From Pinus tabuliformis (lineage: Eukaryota; Streptophyta; Pinopsida; Pinales; Pinaceae), in NCBI GenBank assembly GCA_031772625.1, contig CM062813.1, positions 689,822,420 through 689,886,419 on the forward strand: 64,000 bases of DNA, written 5' to 3'. Positions 11,409 to 23,730 of this stretch are shown here, one piece after another; within the stretch, counting starts at the first letter, position 1, and the number at the start of each line of letters is the position of its first letter. Under the pieces are notes generated by a model. The model saw only the letters and a program-made list of their open reading frames with translations. It searched no databases and was not told where the DNA came from. A program made the translations under genes and the position numbers.

Positions 11409-13975
11409 TGTTGAGGTTTCGAAAATCACTACGTCAACATGGGGGAAAACCACCCGATCCGAACCTTAAGACAACTCCTTTTCCGTTTAGGCAGTGGCTC
11501 CAACTGGGGATAATGGGACTAGTTTCCCAATGAAAGGTTATTGAATGAATGTGTAATGCTTATAGTGAAGTAAAATAGACTGATTTGTAGTAATGAATTA
11601 AATGGAAAACAAATGCATTAATCTACTCTATAACCTGGGATTGTTTAGCATTTATCTGGATGCGATCTATAATGATTTTCCTTAGTAAATGACAATATAG
11701 ATTGCTCAAAAACCAATGGAAATTAAAATATTTCAAGATGATTATTTTGATTAAATAGTTAATCAAAATAATGTGTATAACTCATATCACATTCAGAATA
11801 GCAAATAAAATTGCTTAACATGTAAAAAATATCAATGGCAGCATGATCAGAAATGAATACATGTAACACTGTTCTTTAAATACCATGTAATAAGCAATCT
11901 GAAAAGATAAATTCACTATTTACTTATGAAAAAACAGAGGTACAACGATAGAAATACCAGATGCACGTTGCTCAACTCATAAAATAAATAGAAACAATTT
12001 AGTCCTTCTCACAACAATGACTTCGGGAGTACAGAAATGCAACTTCTCAAAACTCTTTATGAAAATTCCTAAAACAATGTTCTAGTCGTTTATTGGGAAA
12101 AGTATGAAAGTACAGTAGTGCGAGATTTCATAAGCCTTTCTTCATAAAATTATGGACCTTAATTTCATACAAGTAAGCTTAAGTAGCAGTAAAACAACTG
12201 AATGTATTTTGCAGAGCGTTGAGGGCATTTAAACAGAACCCTTCAATAACGCTTAAAGGAAAAGTGTTTTTTGGTAGAAATTTTTGAGTGTGATTTGATG
12301 TCTTCATCAGCTTTGTTTGTTCCATCAGATTATCTGGATGTTTGTCTATCTATTTGAACTAAACTTCCGCTTATCAACACAACTGTCCTCTTCTGTCATG
12401 AACCTGAACACGAAAAACAAGAATTGAAAAGCTGAAAATAAATGAGACTGATAAGCGAATTTCATTTGAAACAAATCACATTTTGCAGGAAATCGGGAAA
12501 ATTGTAGAGCATAATAAATTCCAATCATAACCATCATGGAGAGGAATGCAGAGTGAGTTCTGTGACAAGACAAGTTGGACTTTACATTCTTAGACCAGGG
12601 GTAGAACTTTGAATAATCACAATCGTTTTAAGACCTAAAGTACTCTAAACAAAATCCAAAGGGGGATTTCTTAAAACATATCCCAATCAGAACATCAGAA
12701 GGTGGATGACTTGTTATAAACCGTGTCCCTTTAAAACTTTCGATTGCGAAGTCTTTACGTGATGTGGTAGTGTTGTTACGAATGATGCCATGATGGTGAC
12801 GTCAATATGATGTGGTGGATCCATGTGGCAAATGACATGGCAGTGGAAAGGGTCTTATCGCATATCGCAATCGGCATGAGGACGATTCTTTGGAACAGGC
12901 GGCATGGCTTAGTGTTTTTTCGGAGGGGCTCGAAGTGGTAAGTGGCTTGTGAAGAGGGGAGTCTGAAGGAACAGAGGAGTGACCTGTAGATATAGGGTTC
13001 GATGGAAAAACCACTTTTCAGACCCCCCTTTGAAAAACTTAAAATTGAGCGCAGGGGGGTTTGAAATCTTATCTGTCGTTGATCTGAGTGGATTAGATCT
13101 AAGCCGTTTATTTGATAAGACAAGTCTAACTTTTTTGCTTTATCGCAATCGGTGTTCAGAGTGGATACAAACATGGCATATGGTTTAAGTCCCGAAAGAC
13201 TTGCGATTTGTGATGTGTGGGTTGACGTGGAGGATGAAATCACATGTGACATGGATATGACGTCATTGATCGCAATCACAATAGGTGGTGTGGAGTGGGG
13301 TAAAACCTTTAGACTCTTGCAATTGCGTAGATGTGGGGTGTTCTTAAATTGCATTGAATAATGCCTATGGGTCTGGCTATATTGCATATTGCAATCGGTT
13401 AAGGCAAGAGGCAGGAGGTAGTACTTTTGGACATTGTGATAGTTGTGGATGTGAGTTTTTTCTATGAATCATAGTTCATTTTCCCTGTCAGGTCCAGGCC
13501 TAATCACAATTCGCATTTAGTTAAGGCTAAGACTTAAGTTTTTTGGAACTTTTGCGATAGTCACGGACGTGGGGACTTATGGATTGCATTGAATAATCCC
13601 CATGAGTCCAGTTTATATCGCAATCACAATGGAGTTGGCGGAGGGGTATTTGCCTTTGGAACTTTGTTTATTTGTGATGGGGGGAACGAGATTTTTTTTG
13701 GAAAAGCCGGAGTTTTTTAAATTATAACTCATTTTTTAATTGAATTCCGATTTGATTTTTTTATTTTGATAACCCATATTGTTTAATACTTAAGGTTTTT
13801 TGAAGCCTAAGTATAGTTTTGGTCTCGGGGGCTATTAAAATTTGATTTTTTATTTTTATTTTTATGGAAATAAAATCAAAGGCTTTTTTTAAACTAAAGG
13901 GTCCCTATTTTAATATAATAAATTTCATAGGAAATTTATAATACATTAAAATGGGGGTTGTTGAACAGTACAACA
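11409..13975 (-). repeat. LTR of the minus-strand gypsy, duplicated copy A
   Basis: On the minus strand the block starts TGTTGTACTGTTCAAC and ends GAAACCTCAACA. The end is fixed by homology to 42097-42515, where the same sequence is followed by a primer-binding-site-like stretch and gag. The start at 13975 is a candidate only, chosen for the TGTTG terminus; I see no clear polypurine tract beside it. It is AT-rich with no ORF. Confidence 0.5.
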
Positions 13976-14850
13976 ATTGGTGATTCACTGGAAGAACCAG
14001 TTATCTCTGATAATAGTGAAAATTTTCAAAAATTCAGTAAAAATAATTCAAGAAGTGAAAACTACATTTCAAAATATTTAGATAAATAAAATTACTCTGG
14101 CTATAAAACTCTTTAAGGTGCAATTTAAAAAAAAAAAACCTTTCGTAAATGGAAAACTCCTATTTACTTGTATCAGTCATTAGTCAGTTGTAAAAAATAA
14201 AGTAGGGGGCCTTTTATGACTTAGTTTGTAGGGTACTTGTTTGTCATAGGTAGAGCCACTGCTGCCAGCAGGTGTTCATAGCCTCGACAGGGTTACCTTT
14301 TAACCAACAACAATCAAGTATCCTATCCATTTAATAGTGCAATAATTAGAGGTAAGTTTATTTATTATTATTATTATTTTTATGCTAAAAAGTCTTTATC
14401 TTAGTTTAGTGGCTAGATAATGACAATGTCATTCACCAATAATAATTAAAAATGAGCAAGTTGGCTCGTGATGAGACCCTTTGTCTTACAATTAAAATCA
14501 TAAGCCATTTCCCTCATTTGGTGTTCAATATGGTAATGTCAGTTTAATTGGTTCCCTATGAACATGGTAAGCAGGGTCGTGATGAGACCTCTTATCTTTT
14601 TAGATTTATTATATTTTAGAATTACACTAAAAAAATTCTCTTTTTAATGGATGGGAAGGATTATTGACTCCTTAAGAGTCTTGGATGACAAATCCGAGTT
14701 GAATAATTTAAGTTGTAAGACGGTCTGTAATTTTTAAGGATAACATTTTTTTACTGAAACTAGAGTAAAAGGATATAATTTTTGAGGGTTTTTTAAAATA
14801 TTTTACAACTTAATGGAAAATATTTTTAGAACTCTATAATTTTTATCTAA
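13976..14850 (-). other. Duplicated gypsy 3' noncoding region, copy A
   Basis: No ORF. The stretch equals 23731-24603 in copy B, which lies between the pol stop and the LTR of the minus gypsy. It is AT-rich with A and T runs and two similar segments containing GTGATGAGA near 14468 and 14580. Confidence 0.5.
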
Positions 14851-15428
14851 AACCAAACACGGTTTCATGTGAAAGCTAACCTATAACTGAAAATAAAACA
14901 AAGGAACAGAAAGAAACGAAGCAAAAGGAAATCAAAGCAAAGAAAATAAAAGGAAACAACAAAGAAAATCAAAACTAATCCTACTCCTAACCTAAACATA
15001 GCATAAGCCAGACTCATGTGAAGTGGAACTTCTAATGCAGCCATCGACGCATTGACTAGCCTATGTGGGGTGATGGAATGCATGTCAAGAAAGATATACG
15101 AGAAAAACAGTAAACAAGAAAGATAAGACAATACAAACCAAAACGTTCGAAGTTTGAATGAACACGTAGAAAAGTAAAAATGAAAAGCGCATGAAAGACA
15201 TTTTGCGGTCATACCATGGCATTTAAACACACTGTGAGTCAAAGACATGCAGACACAAACTCTCGAACTACGAAGACGAGCGAACATAAAGAAAGAATAA
15301 AATTTTCATTTTGCGACAGTGCTCACCACATATGACTCCTCCAATGAATGAGCGATAGGATCATGTAATACAAATAGAGGATGTCAAAGCTATAAGATAA
15401 ACTCATTTTTGATAGGTGTGACAGAGTG

Positions 15429-15922
15429 TGTTGGGTTGTGTTATATTCTTTCCACGACTAACCTACGTAGTGAAACGGGGGGTTAGAGGGGGGCGGTAGC
15501 CCCCCTTCGTTGCGCCGATTGTGCAGCGGGGGGGTCACAGGGGGGGCGGCAGCCCCCCCTGTCCGGGGGGTTTGAGGGGGGTGGGTAGCCCCCCTCTACG
15601 GGGTCCGGGGCAGCGCCCCGGGAAATTTTTTTTTGGACCCTATATTAGGTTGGGCGAACCTACCTATGGTTTTGTGCATGTTTTTCGCACATGGTATTGG
15701 ACGCGATGGTTTTTCGGTCCATGGTATTGGATGCTTCGGGTATAAATATGTATTGTAACATTGAAATGAACATAATGAAAAATCAAGCTGGTAGTCCCGG
15801 TTTAGGGATCCAGGGAAAAATCTCTGTGCATATGTGTTTTATGGGTTATGCTCTCGCATTGTTTATTTTCTTTGTTTAAGAATTCGTATGCAGGTAATTT
15901 CTGTACAGGGTTAAAACCTACA
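15429..15922 (+). repeat. Copia 5' LTR (494 bp, with extra G/C-rich segment)
   Basis: Starts TGTTGGGTTG and ends AAAACCTACA. It matches the 278-bp 3' LTR except for an extra segment of 219 bp after the first seven bases, bounded by GTTGGG at 15430-15435 and 15649-15654. The extra segment holds several runs of six to seven G or C. The TATA box GTATAAATATG lies near 15739-15750. Confidence 0.9.
15475..15625 (+). repeat. G-run/C-run hairpin cluster in the 5' LTR
   Basis: Three related units and a fourth shorter one each join a run of 4-7 G to a run of 4-7 C through a short GCGGYAG or GCAGC spacer, so each can fold into a strong hairpin. Several G runs per strand also give G-quadruplex potential. 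Its composition contrasts sharply with the AT-rich surroundings. Confidence 0.75.
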
Positions 15923-15924
15923 TT

Positions 15925-15937
15925 TGGTATCAGAGCT
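15925..15937 (+). other. Primer binding site (tRNA-iMet type)
   Basis: TGGTATCAGAGCT directly follows the 5' LTR after a short spacer. This is the usual plant copia site complementary to the 3' end of initiator tRNA-Met, and it fixes the LTR boundary. Confidence 0.9.
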
Positions 15938-16044
15938 GTTTTGGCTTCAAGGGGACGCCTTTGTTGCTGAGGGGTTTCGCTCGGGCCTGTGGTAGACCCT
16001 GTTCAGTGGGAGATCTGCGAGATCGATTCTGGTGGTGAAAGAAG

Positions 16045-19000
16045 ATGGCGAGCAGTGGAAAGATCGAGATTGAGAAGTTCAATGGTCAGAGTTTTGAGTT
16101 GTGGAAACTCAAGATGGAGGATCTGTTGGTCGATAAAGATCAGTGGATCGCGGTAGATCCGGGTACTAAACCATCGGGAGTGACCGATGAAGAATGGAAG
16201 AAGTTGGATCGGAAGGCAAAGAGCACAATACGATTGTGTGTCTCAGATTCAGTATTGTTGAATGTATCAGGAGAAGCTACGGCGAAGGCTTTGTGGGTCA
16301 AGTTAGGGACTTTGTACCAATCTAAGTCTCTGGTGAATAAATTGTTCCTGCGGAAAAAGCTGTATAACCTGAGGATGAAAGATGGAGACTCGGTGACAGA
16401 GCATCTGAATGCGTTTAATACTGTGGTAAGTCAGTTATTATCTGTTGATATTAAAATTTCAGATGAAGATAAGTGCATCAGTCTATTGTGTTCTCTACCA
16501 GATTCGTGGGATAGTCTGGTTATTGCAATAGGTAGCAATGCAACTGCTTTGCAGTTTGATGAAATAGTCTCAGCCTTGCTGACGGAGGAGATGAGACGGA
16601 AGAATATGGACAACCAGAATGGTGATGCCTTGTCTGTACGAGGACGGTCCTAGAACAGAAACAAAAATAAGTCATCGAGTGGGAGATCTAAATCTAGAGG
16701 GAGATCTAAATCTCCAGGAAAACCTACAAAGGTGGTGTTCTGGAAATGCGGAAAGGAAGGAAACTTCAGAAGGGATTGTAAATCTAAAGCTCCTGATAAA
16801 GGAAAGGGATCTGATGATGCTCCTTCTGCAGAGGCGAAAACCACCTCAGATGAAGGTGGGGATGTGTACTTGGCTTCTTCAAGTACACATGTAGATCATG
16901 AGGCATGGTTGATTGACTCAGGTGCACCCTTTCACTTCACTCCCCATAGAGAGTGGTTCTGTGAGTATGAGAAATACGATGGTGGTGATGTCTTCTTAGG
17001 AGATGATAGGAAGGCTAGAATCATTGGTCGGGGAAAAGTAAAGTTGAAGTTGCAAGGTGGAAGGGTTAGAACACTTCCGGGTGTTCTACATATTCCTGCA
17101 TTGGCCAGAAATCTGATTTCTGTAAGCAAGTTGGATGATGCAGGTGTAAAGACGGTGTTCGAGAAAGATACCTGCAAGATGGTTCGAGGAGCACTGATAT
17201 TGATGCGGGGAGTTCGGATTGGAACTCTGTACAAGCTGCAAGGTAGCACTGTTGTTGATGGGTGCAATAGTTCTATGGTTCCTAAAAATGGAGTAGAAAA
17301 TCTAGTGGTCTCTGGAGAGAAGACCATGTTGTGGCATCAAAGGCTTGGACATATTAGAGAGAAGGGCCTTCGAATACTTCATGGTAAAGGTATGGTAGAA
17401 GGTATGAATGATAGCTCTCTGGATTTTGATTTCTGTGAAAATTGTGTGTATGGGAAGCAGAATCGAGTGAGTTTCTCCTCTGGTGGTAAGAGGACGAAAC
17501 ATATATTAGAGCTTGTGCACAGTGATGTGTTTGGACCTGTGAAGGTTCCATCACTGGGTAAGTCTGTGTACTATGTATCATTCATAGATGACTTCTCAAG
17601 GAATACATGGATATATTTCCTTAAGAAGAAATCTGAAGTCTTTGACAGGTTTAAATAATTTAAGGCTCTGGTGGAAAATCAAACAGAGAAGAAGATAAAG
17701 GTGCCGAGGACAGATAATGGTGGAGAATTTTGCAGCAAGGAATTTGAAGAATTTTGTAAGAAGTGTGGTATAGCACGGCAGAAGACTACTCCATATACAC
17801 CTCAGCAAAATGGAGTCGTAGAAAGAATGAACAAGACGTTGATGGAAAGGGCAAGAAGCATGCTCAGTGGTGCCGGGTTAGGACAGGAATTCTGGGCAGA
17901 GGCGGTGGATACTGCACGTTACCTGATCAACAGATCACCCTCATCAGCGTTGGAGGATAAGACTCCACAAGAAGTATGGACTGGTAAGAAACCCTCTCTT
18001 TCACATCTGAGGGTATTTGGATGTGATGCATATGTACATGTTCCAAAGGAAAAACGAACCAAGTTGGATAGTAAATCTGAAAAGTGCATCTTTATTGGGT
18101 ATAAGGATGGTTTAAAGGGTTATAAGCTTTGGAACCCAGTCACACGGAAGGTTGTGTACAGCCGAGATGTGGTGTTCAGAGAGGTAAAATATGTTATTCA
18201 ACATGAAGTCCAACCAAAGGAACCTGAGAAGATAGAGTTTGAGCCAAAGGAGGAAGAATCAGGCTTTGCAGCAGAGGAGGAATCAGAAGATGAAGAGCCA
18301 CAAACTCCGGCTGTGAGAAGATCAGGTCGAGAAAGAAGGCAGCCAGAAAGGTATAATCCTTCTGCTTTCAGTTCAAATTTTGCTTTGTCTGTTACTGATG
18401 ATGATCCCAGAACTGTGAAGGAAGCAGTGGATTCAGAGGATGGAAAACTCTGGAAAGAGGCCATGGTTGATGAAATGGCATCTTTGCACAAAAATGAGGC
18501 TTGGGATCTGGTAGAGTTGCCGGCTGGAAGGAAACCCATTGGCAACAAATGGGTGTTCAAGAAGAAGACTAATGCAGAAGGAAAGGTGGAGAAATACAAA
18601 GCTCGGTTGGTAGCAAAAGGTTATTCCCAGGTGCCGGGAATTGATTTTGGTGATATTTTTTCTCCTGTTGCCAAGGTAGCTTCTATTAGATTACTTTTAT
18701 CTGTTGCTGCTGCTTTTGATTTTGAGGTAGAACAGATGGATGTGAAGACAGCATTTCTTCACGGGGATTTGGAAGAGGAAATCTACATGAGGCAACCTGA
18801 AGGCTTTGCGGTAAAGGGTAAGAAAGAACTGGTATGCAAGTTAAAGAAGTCTCTGTATGGGTTAAAACAGTCACCAAGGATGTGGTATCAGAAATTTGAT
18901 ACATTTATACGGGGACTTGGCTTCACCAGAAGCAAAGCAGATCATTGTGTGTATTTTAAATTAATTGGTGACCGTGTTATTTATCTGGTCTTGTATGTGG

Positions 19001-19980
19001 ATGATATGTTGCTGGTTGGAAATGACAAAGAAATTATCCAGGATTTGAAGACCCAATTGTCCTCCAAATTTTACATGAAAGATCTTGATGCTGCAAACTA
19101 TATTTTGGGCATGGAAATTAAAAGAGATCGGGCAAAGAGGAAGCTCTGGTTAAACCAGAGGAAGTATGTCGAGACAATACTGCATAGGTTTAATATGCAG
19201 GATAGTAAACCGGTGAAGGTTCCTATTCCTGTAGGTGTGAGGTTATCTGCTGAACAGTGTCCCAAGACACAAGAAGAGGAAGAGGACATGTCCCGTGTTC
19301 CATATGCAAGTGCAGTGGGTAGCCTGATGTATGCAATGGTCTGTACTAGACCAGACATTGCACATGCAGTGGGAGTATTGAGCAGGTTTATGTCAAAACC
19401 TGGGAAGGAGCACTGGACAACAGTGAAGCGGGTTTTCAGGTATTTGCGTGGCACTAGTGATTATGGTTTGTGCTACCAAGGAAGACCAGGATTGGACAGA
19501 GTGTTGGATATTCATGGTTTTGTTGATGCAGACTGGGTTGGAGATCTGGATCAGAGAAGATCTACAAGTGGGTATGTGTTTAACCTATTTGGAGGTGCAG
19601 TTAGTTGGATGAGTAAGAAACAATCTGTAGTGGCACTATCAACTACAGAGGCAGAATACATGGCAGCCACTCATGCAAGCAAGGAAGCAGTTTGGTTGCA
19701 AAGATTGTGTTCAAGTATGGGGTTAGTACAGGGAGCTATAAGAATAGACTGTGACAGCCAAAGTGCAATTTTCTTGGCAAAGAACCCTGCTTATCATTCA
19801 AAGACAAAGCACATTGATGTTCAGTATCACTTTGTGAGGGATATGATAGAAGACAAAAAGGTGTTGCTGGTAAAGGTGGACACTTTGAAGAATACTGCAG
19901 ATGCATTGACAAAATCTGTGAGCTCTGAGAAGTTCTCTTGGTGTAGAGAAACAATGGGTGTTTCAGGGCTGGAAAAATGA
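16045..19980 (+). pseudogene. Copia Gag-Pol polyprotein with two in-frame stops
   Basis: ATG at 16045 opens one frame to 19980 (1311 codons plus stop), broken only by TAG at 16651-16653 and TAA at 17656-17658. Order: Gag (about residues 1-200, IEKFNGQSFELWKLKM); zinc knuckle near 16735-16780, where the first Cys has become Phe and the His Asn; aspartic protease (WLIDSGAPFHFTP); integrase with HHCC finger (LWHQRLGH, CENCVYGKQ) and D, D, E residues (VHSD, RTDNGGEF, GVVERMN); RT with YVDDMLLVGND; RNase H with DADWVGD and TTEAEYMA. It would encode all products for copia transposition; the TAA falls inside the integrase core. Frame and motifs are otherwise intact, consistent with recent inactivation. 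Confidence 0.93.
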
Positions 19981-20018
19981 CTAAGCTCTCCTGTGGCCCC
20001 CTGTGGAAAGAAAACAAC

Positions 20019-20029
20019 AAGTGGGAGAT
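20019..20029 (+). other. Copia polypurine tract
   Basis: AAGTGGGAGAT lies immediately before the TG of the 3' LTR at 20030, the standard place and composition for plus-strand priming. Confidence 0.85.
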
Positions 20030-20307
20030 TGTTGGGCGAACCTACCTATGGTTTTGTGCATGTTTTTCGCACATGGTATTGGACGCGATGGTTTTTCGGT
20101 CCATGGTATTGGATGCTTCGGCATGTATAAATATGTATTGTAACATTGAAAGGAACATAATGAAAAATCAAGCTGGTAGTCCCGGTTTAGGGATCCAGGG
20201 AAAAATCTTTGTGCATATGTGTTTTATGGGTTATGCTCTCGCATTGTTTATTTTCTTTGTTTAAGAATTCGTATGCAGGTAATTTCTGTACAGGGTTAAA
20301 ACCTACA
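20030..20307 (+). repeat. Copia 3' LTR (278 bp)
   Basis: Starts TGTTGGGCGAACC and ends AAAACCTACA. It is nearly identical to the 3' part of the 5' LTR but lacks the 219-bp G/C-rich segment, and has three extra bases before the TATA box. The single GTTGGG where the 5' LTR has two fits loss by recombination between short repeats. Confidence 0.9.
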
Positions 20308-21128
20308 GAGTGATGAGGAGCCCCAAAAGATTCAACACTATTCTGATCGGAAGTAAAACTAACCTTAAGACTACGAGAACCTGACATAACCATAAGCTTG
20401 AGTTGAAGTGCAACATATTGGGGAAGTTCCAACTCATCAGAAGGTAGATTGTCATAAATCGGTCGCTGGGAAAGATTAGCAGTAGAAAAATCAAAATCGT
20501 GACCAAATGAATCAATGAAGAGTTTGCGACAGCCACGATCATAAAGTTCAAGATCATAAACGAAGGCATCCTCATGATTTGATGAATTGCAAAGAGGGGA
20601 AGACAAAAAATGATAAATTTAACCCTCTAAGTTTTTAGAAAGATGAGATGAGAGATTGGGAAGATCAAGAGTATAAGATTCATCCTCTCCAAATCTATAT
20701 GAAAAATTGACATCCCATGTGTTCTATGAATGATCGGAAGTAGTAACATCATCATAAACTAAATTTTCACAAGATTCGAAAAGAATGAAAGAATCATGGA
20801 AACTGTCAGGATGATGAAGGAGAGGTGCAGAAGGAAGAGAATCATCCTTCATCGCAGATTCTTGTTCAACTATGGTCTCCCACACATAATCATTGTGAAT
20901 GATATCACAAGTTGGCTTCTTAACACCAACTCTATCCAACACTTGGTCCTCATGAACATCAAAAGAGATATTCGAAACATGTGAACATAAAAACGCACAA
21001 TATGGAGGATTAAAGGGACCAAAGGATGGAGGACGGGGAGATAACACTTCATTATAACCATCAGATTCACAATCCAAACCCGCACTAAGATTCTAAGTAT
21101 GTGGGGTGGGAGAATATGGTGATATATC

Positions 21129-23730
21129 TGTTAAGGTTTCGAAAATCACTACGTCAACATGGGGGAAAACCACTCGATCCAAACCTTAAGACAACTCCTT
21201 TTCGTTTAGGCAATGGCTTCGACTGGGGATAATGGGACTATTTTCCCAATGAAAGGTTATTGAATGAATGTGTAATGCTTATAGTGAAGTGAAATAGACT
21301 GATTTGTAGTAATGAATTAAATGGAAAACAGATGCGTTAATCTACTCTATAACTCGGGATTGTTTAACATTTATTTGGATGCGATCGATAATGATTTTCC
21401 TTAGTAAATGACAATATAGATTGCTCAAACACCAATGGAAATTAAAATATTTCAAGATGATTATTTTGATTAAATAGTTAATCAAAATAATGTGTATAAC
21501 TCATATCACATTCAGAATATCAAAGAAAATTGCTTAACATGTAAAAAATATCAATGGCAGCATGATCAGAAATGAATACATGTAACACTGTTCTTTAAAT
21601 ACCATGTAATAAGCAATCTGAAAAGATAAATTCACTATTTACTTATGAAAAAAATAGAGGTACAACGATAGAAATACCAGATGCACGTTGCTCAGCTCAT
21701 AAAATAAATAGAAAAAATTTAGTCCTTCTCACAACGATGACTTCGGGAGTACATAAATGCAACTTCTCAAAATTCTTTATGAAAATTCCTAAAACAATGT
21801 TCTAGTCGTTTTATTGGGAAAACTATGAAAGTACAGTAGTGTGACATTTCATAAGCCTTTCTTCATAAAATTATGGACCTTAATTTCATACAAGTAAGCT
21901 TAAATAGTAGAAAAACAACTGAATGTATTGTGCAGAGCGTTGAGGGCATTTAAACAGAACCCTTCAATAACGCTTAAAGGAAAAGTGTTTTTTGGTAGAA
22001 ACTTTTGAGTGCAATTTGATGTCTTCATCAGCTTTGTTTCTTCCATCGGATTATCTGGATGTTTGTCTGTCTGTTTGAACTAAACTTCCACTTATCAACA
22101 CAACTGTCCTCTTCTGTCATGAACCTGAACACGAAATACAAGAATCGATAAGTTGAAAATAAATGAGACTGATAAGCGAATTTCATTTGAAACAAATCGC
22201 ATTTTGCAGGAAATCGGGAAAATTGTAGAGCGTAATAAATTCCGATCACAACCATCATGGAGAGGAATGTGGAGTGAGGTCTGTGACAAGACAAGTCGGA
22301 CTTTACGGTCTTATTGCAAAATTACAATCACTTTTAGACTAGATCGGCAGTAGAACTTTGAATAATCGCAATCGTTTTAAGACCTGAAGTACTCTAAACA
22401 AAATCCAAAGGGGGATTTCTTAAAACATATCCCAATCGGAAGATTAGAAGGTGGATGACTTGTTATAAACCGCGTCCCTTTAAAACTTTCGATTGCGAAG
22501 TCTTTAGGTGACGTGGCAGTGTCATTGCGCATGCTGTCGTGATGGTGACGTCACTATGATGTGGCGGATCCATGTGGTAGATGACATGGCAGTGGAAAGG
22601 GTCTTATCGCATATCGCAATTGGCATGAGGACGAGTCTTTGGAACAGGAGGCATGGCTTAGTGGTTTTTTGGAGGGGCTCGAAGTGGTAAGTGGCTTGTG
22701 AAGAGGGGAGTCTGAAAGAACGGAGGAGTGACCCGTAGATATAGGGCTTCGATGGAAAAACCACTTTTCGGACCCCCCTTTGAGAAACATAAAATTGAGC
22801 ACAGGGGGGTCTGAAATCTTATCTGTCCTTGATCTGGGTGGATTAGATCTGAGCCGTTTATTTGATAAGAAAAGTCTAACTTTTTCGCTTTATCGCAATT
22901 GGCATTTGGAGTGGATACAAACATGGCATATGGTTTAAGTCCCTAAAGACTTGTGATTTGTGATGTGTGGGTTGACGTGGAGGATGAAATCACATGTAAC
23001 ATGGATATGACGTCATTGATCGCAATCACAATCGGTGGTGTGGAGCGGGGTAGAACCTTTATATTCTTTCGATTGCGCAGATGTGGGGTGTTCTTAAATT
23101 TCACTGAATAATGCCTATGGGTTTGGCTATATCGCATATCGCAATCGGTTAAGGCAGGAGGCAGGGAGAAGTACTTTTGGACATTGTGATAGTCGCAGAC
23201 GTGATTTTTTTTTTTTAATGAATCGTAGTTCATTTTCCCCGTTGGGTCCAGGCCTAATCACAATTCGCATTTAGTTAAGGCTAAGACTTAAGGTTTTTGG
23301 AACTTTTGCAATAGTCACGGATGCGGGGACTTATGGATTGCATTGAATAATCCCTATGGGTCTAGTTTATATTGCAATCACAATGGAGTTGGTGGAGGGG
23401 TATTTGCCTTTGGAACTTTGTTTATTTGCGATGGGGGGAACAAGCTTTTTTTGGAAAAGTCGGAGTTTTTAAAATTATAACTCATTTTTTAATTGAATTC
23501 CGATTTGATTTTTTTATTTTGATAACCCATATTGTTTAATACTTAAGGTTTTTTTTTAAGCCTAAGTATAGTTTTGGTCTCAGGGGCTATTAAAATTTGA
23601 TTTTTTATTTTTATTTTTATGGAAATAAAATAAAAGGATTTTTTAAAATTAAAGGGTCCCTATTTTAATATAATAAATTTCATAGGAAATTTATAATACA
23701 TTAAAATGGGGGCTGTTGAACAGTACAACA
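21129..23730 (-). repeat. 3' LTR of the minus gypsy (copy B)
   Basis: Minus strand ends GAAACCTTAACA at 21129; the first 420 bases from that end align to 42097-42515. The candidate start is TGTTGTACTG at 23730. No ORF is supported; small ORFs on either strand are shadows of AT-rich sequence. Confidence 0.55.

Larger units (their letters stand above)
10029..14850. repeat. Tandem duplication, copy A
   Basis: The sequence from AAACCAAACACGG to TTTTTATCTAA is repeated directly in copy B (14851-24603, after removing the copia insertion). Copies align along their whole length with a few percent differences, many of them transitions in CG or CHG context. Each copy holds, in minus-strand order, part of a gypsy 3' noncoding region, an LTR, and a flanking ORF relic. 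The outer flanks of A and B are unrelated, so this is a true tandem duplication and not two independent insertions. Confidence 0.85.
15424..20312 (+). mobile_element. Ty1/copia retrotransposon, recent, with intact GAGTG target duplication
   Basis: GAGTG at 15424-15428 and 20308-20312 flanks an element of 4879 bp (15429-20307) that has LTRs with TG and CA ends, a tRNA-Met-type primer site, one Gag-Pol frame and a polypurine tract. The uninterrupted target is visible in copy A near 10590. The aligned parts of the LTRs differ at about three places in some 275 bases, so insertion is recent. Two in-frame stops and a spoiled zinc knuckle mean this copy is not autonomous. Gag and RT style suggest the Tork side of plant copia, with low certainty. 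Confidence 0.92.
14865..21077 (-). pseudogene. ORF relic, copy B, interrupted by copia
   Basis: Counterpart of the relic at 10218-11357. The readable part runs 21077-20308, then the copia element (15424-20312) intervenes, and the tail resumes from 15423 to about 14865. At 20724-20726 copy B has a TAG where copy A (11004-11006, minus strand) still has CAG, a C-to-T change in CHG context. The copia insertion also breaks the frame. Confidence 0.4.

Noticed and set aside
15521-15745. 74-aa Gly/Pro-rich ORF in the copia 5' LTR
   Set aside because: It is translation of the G-run/C-run hairpin units; no such protein is expected in an LTR.
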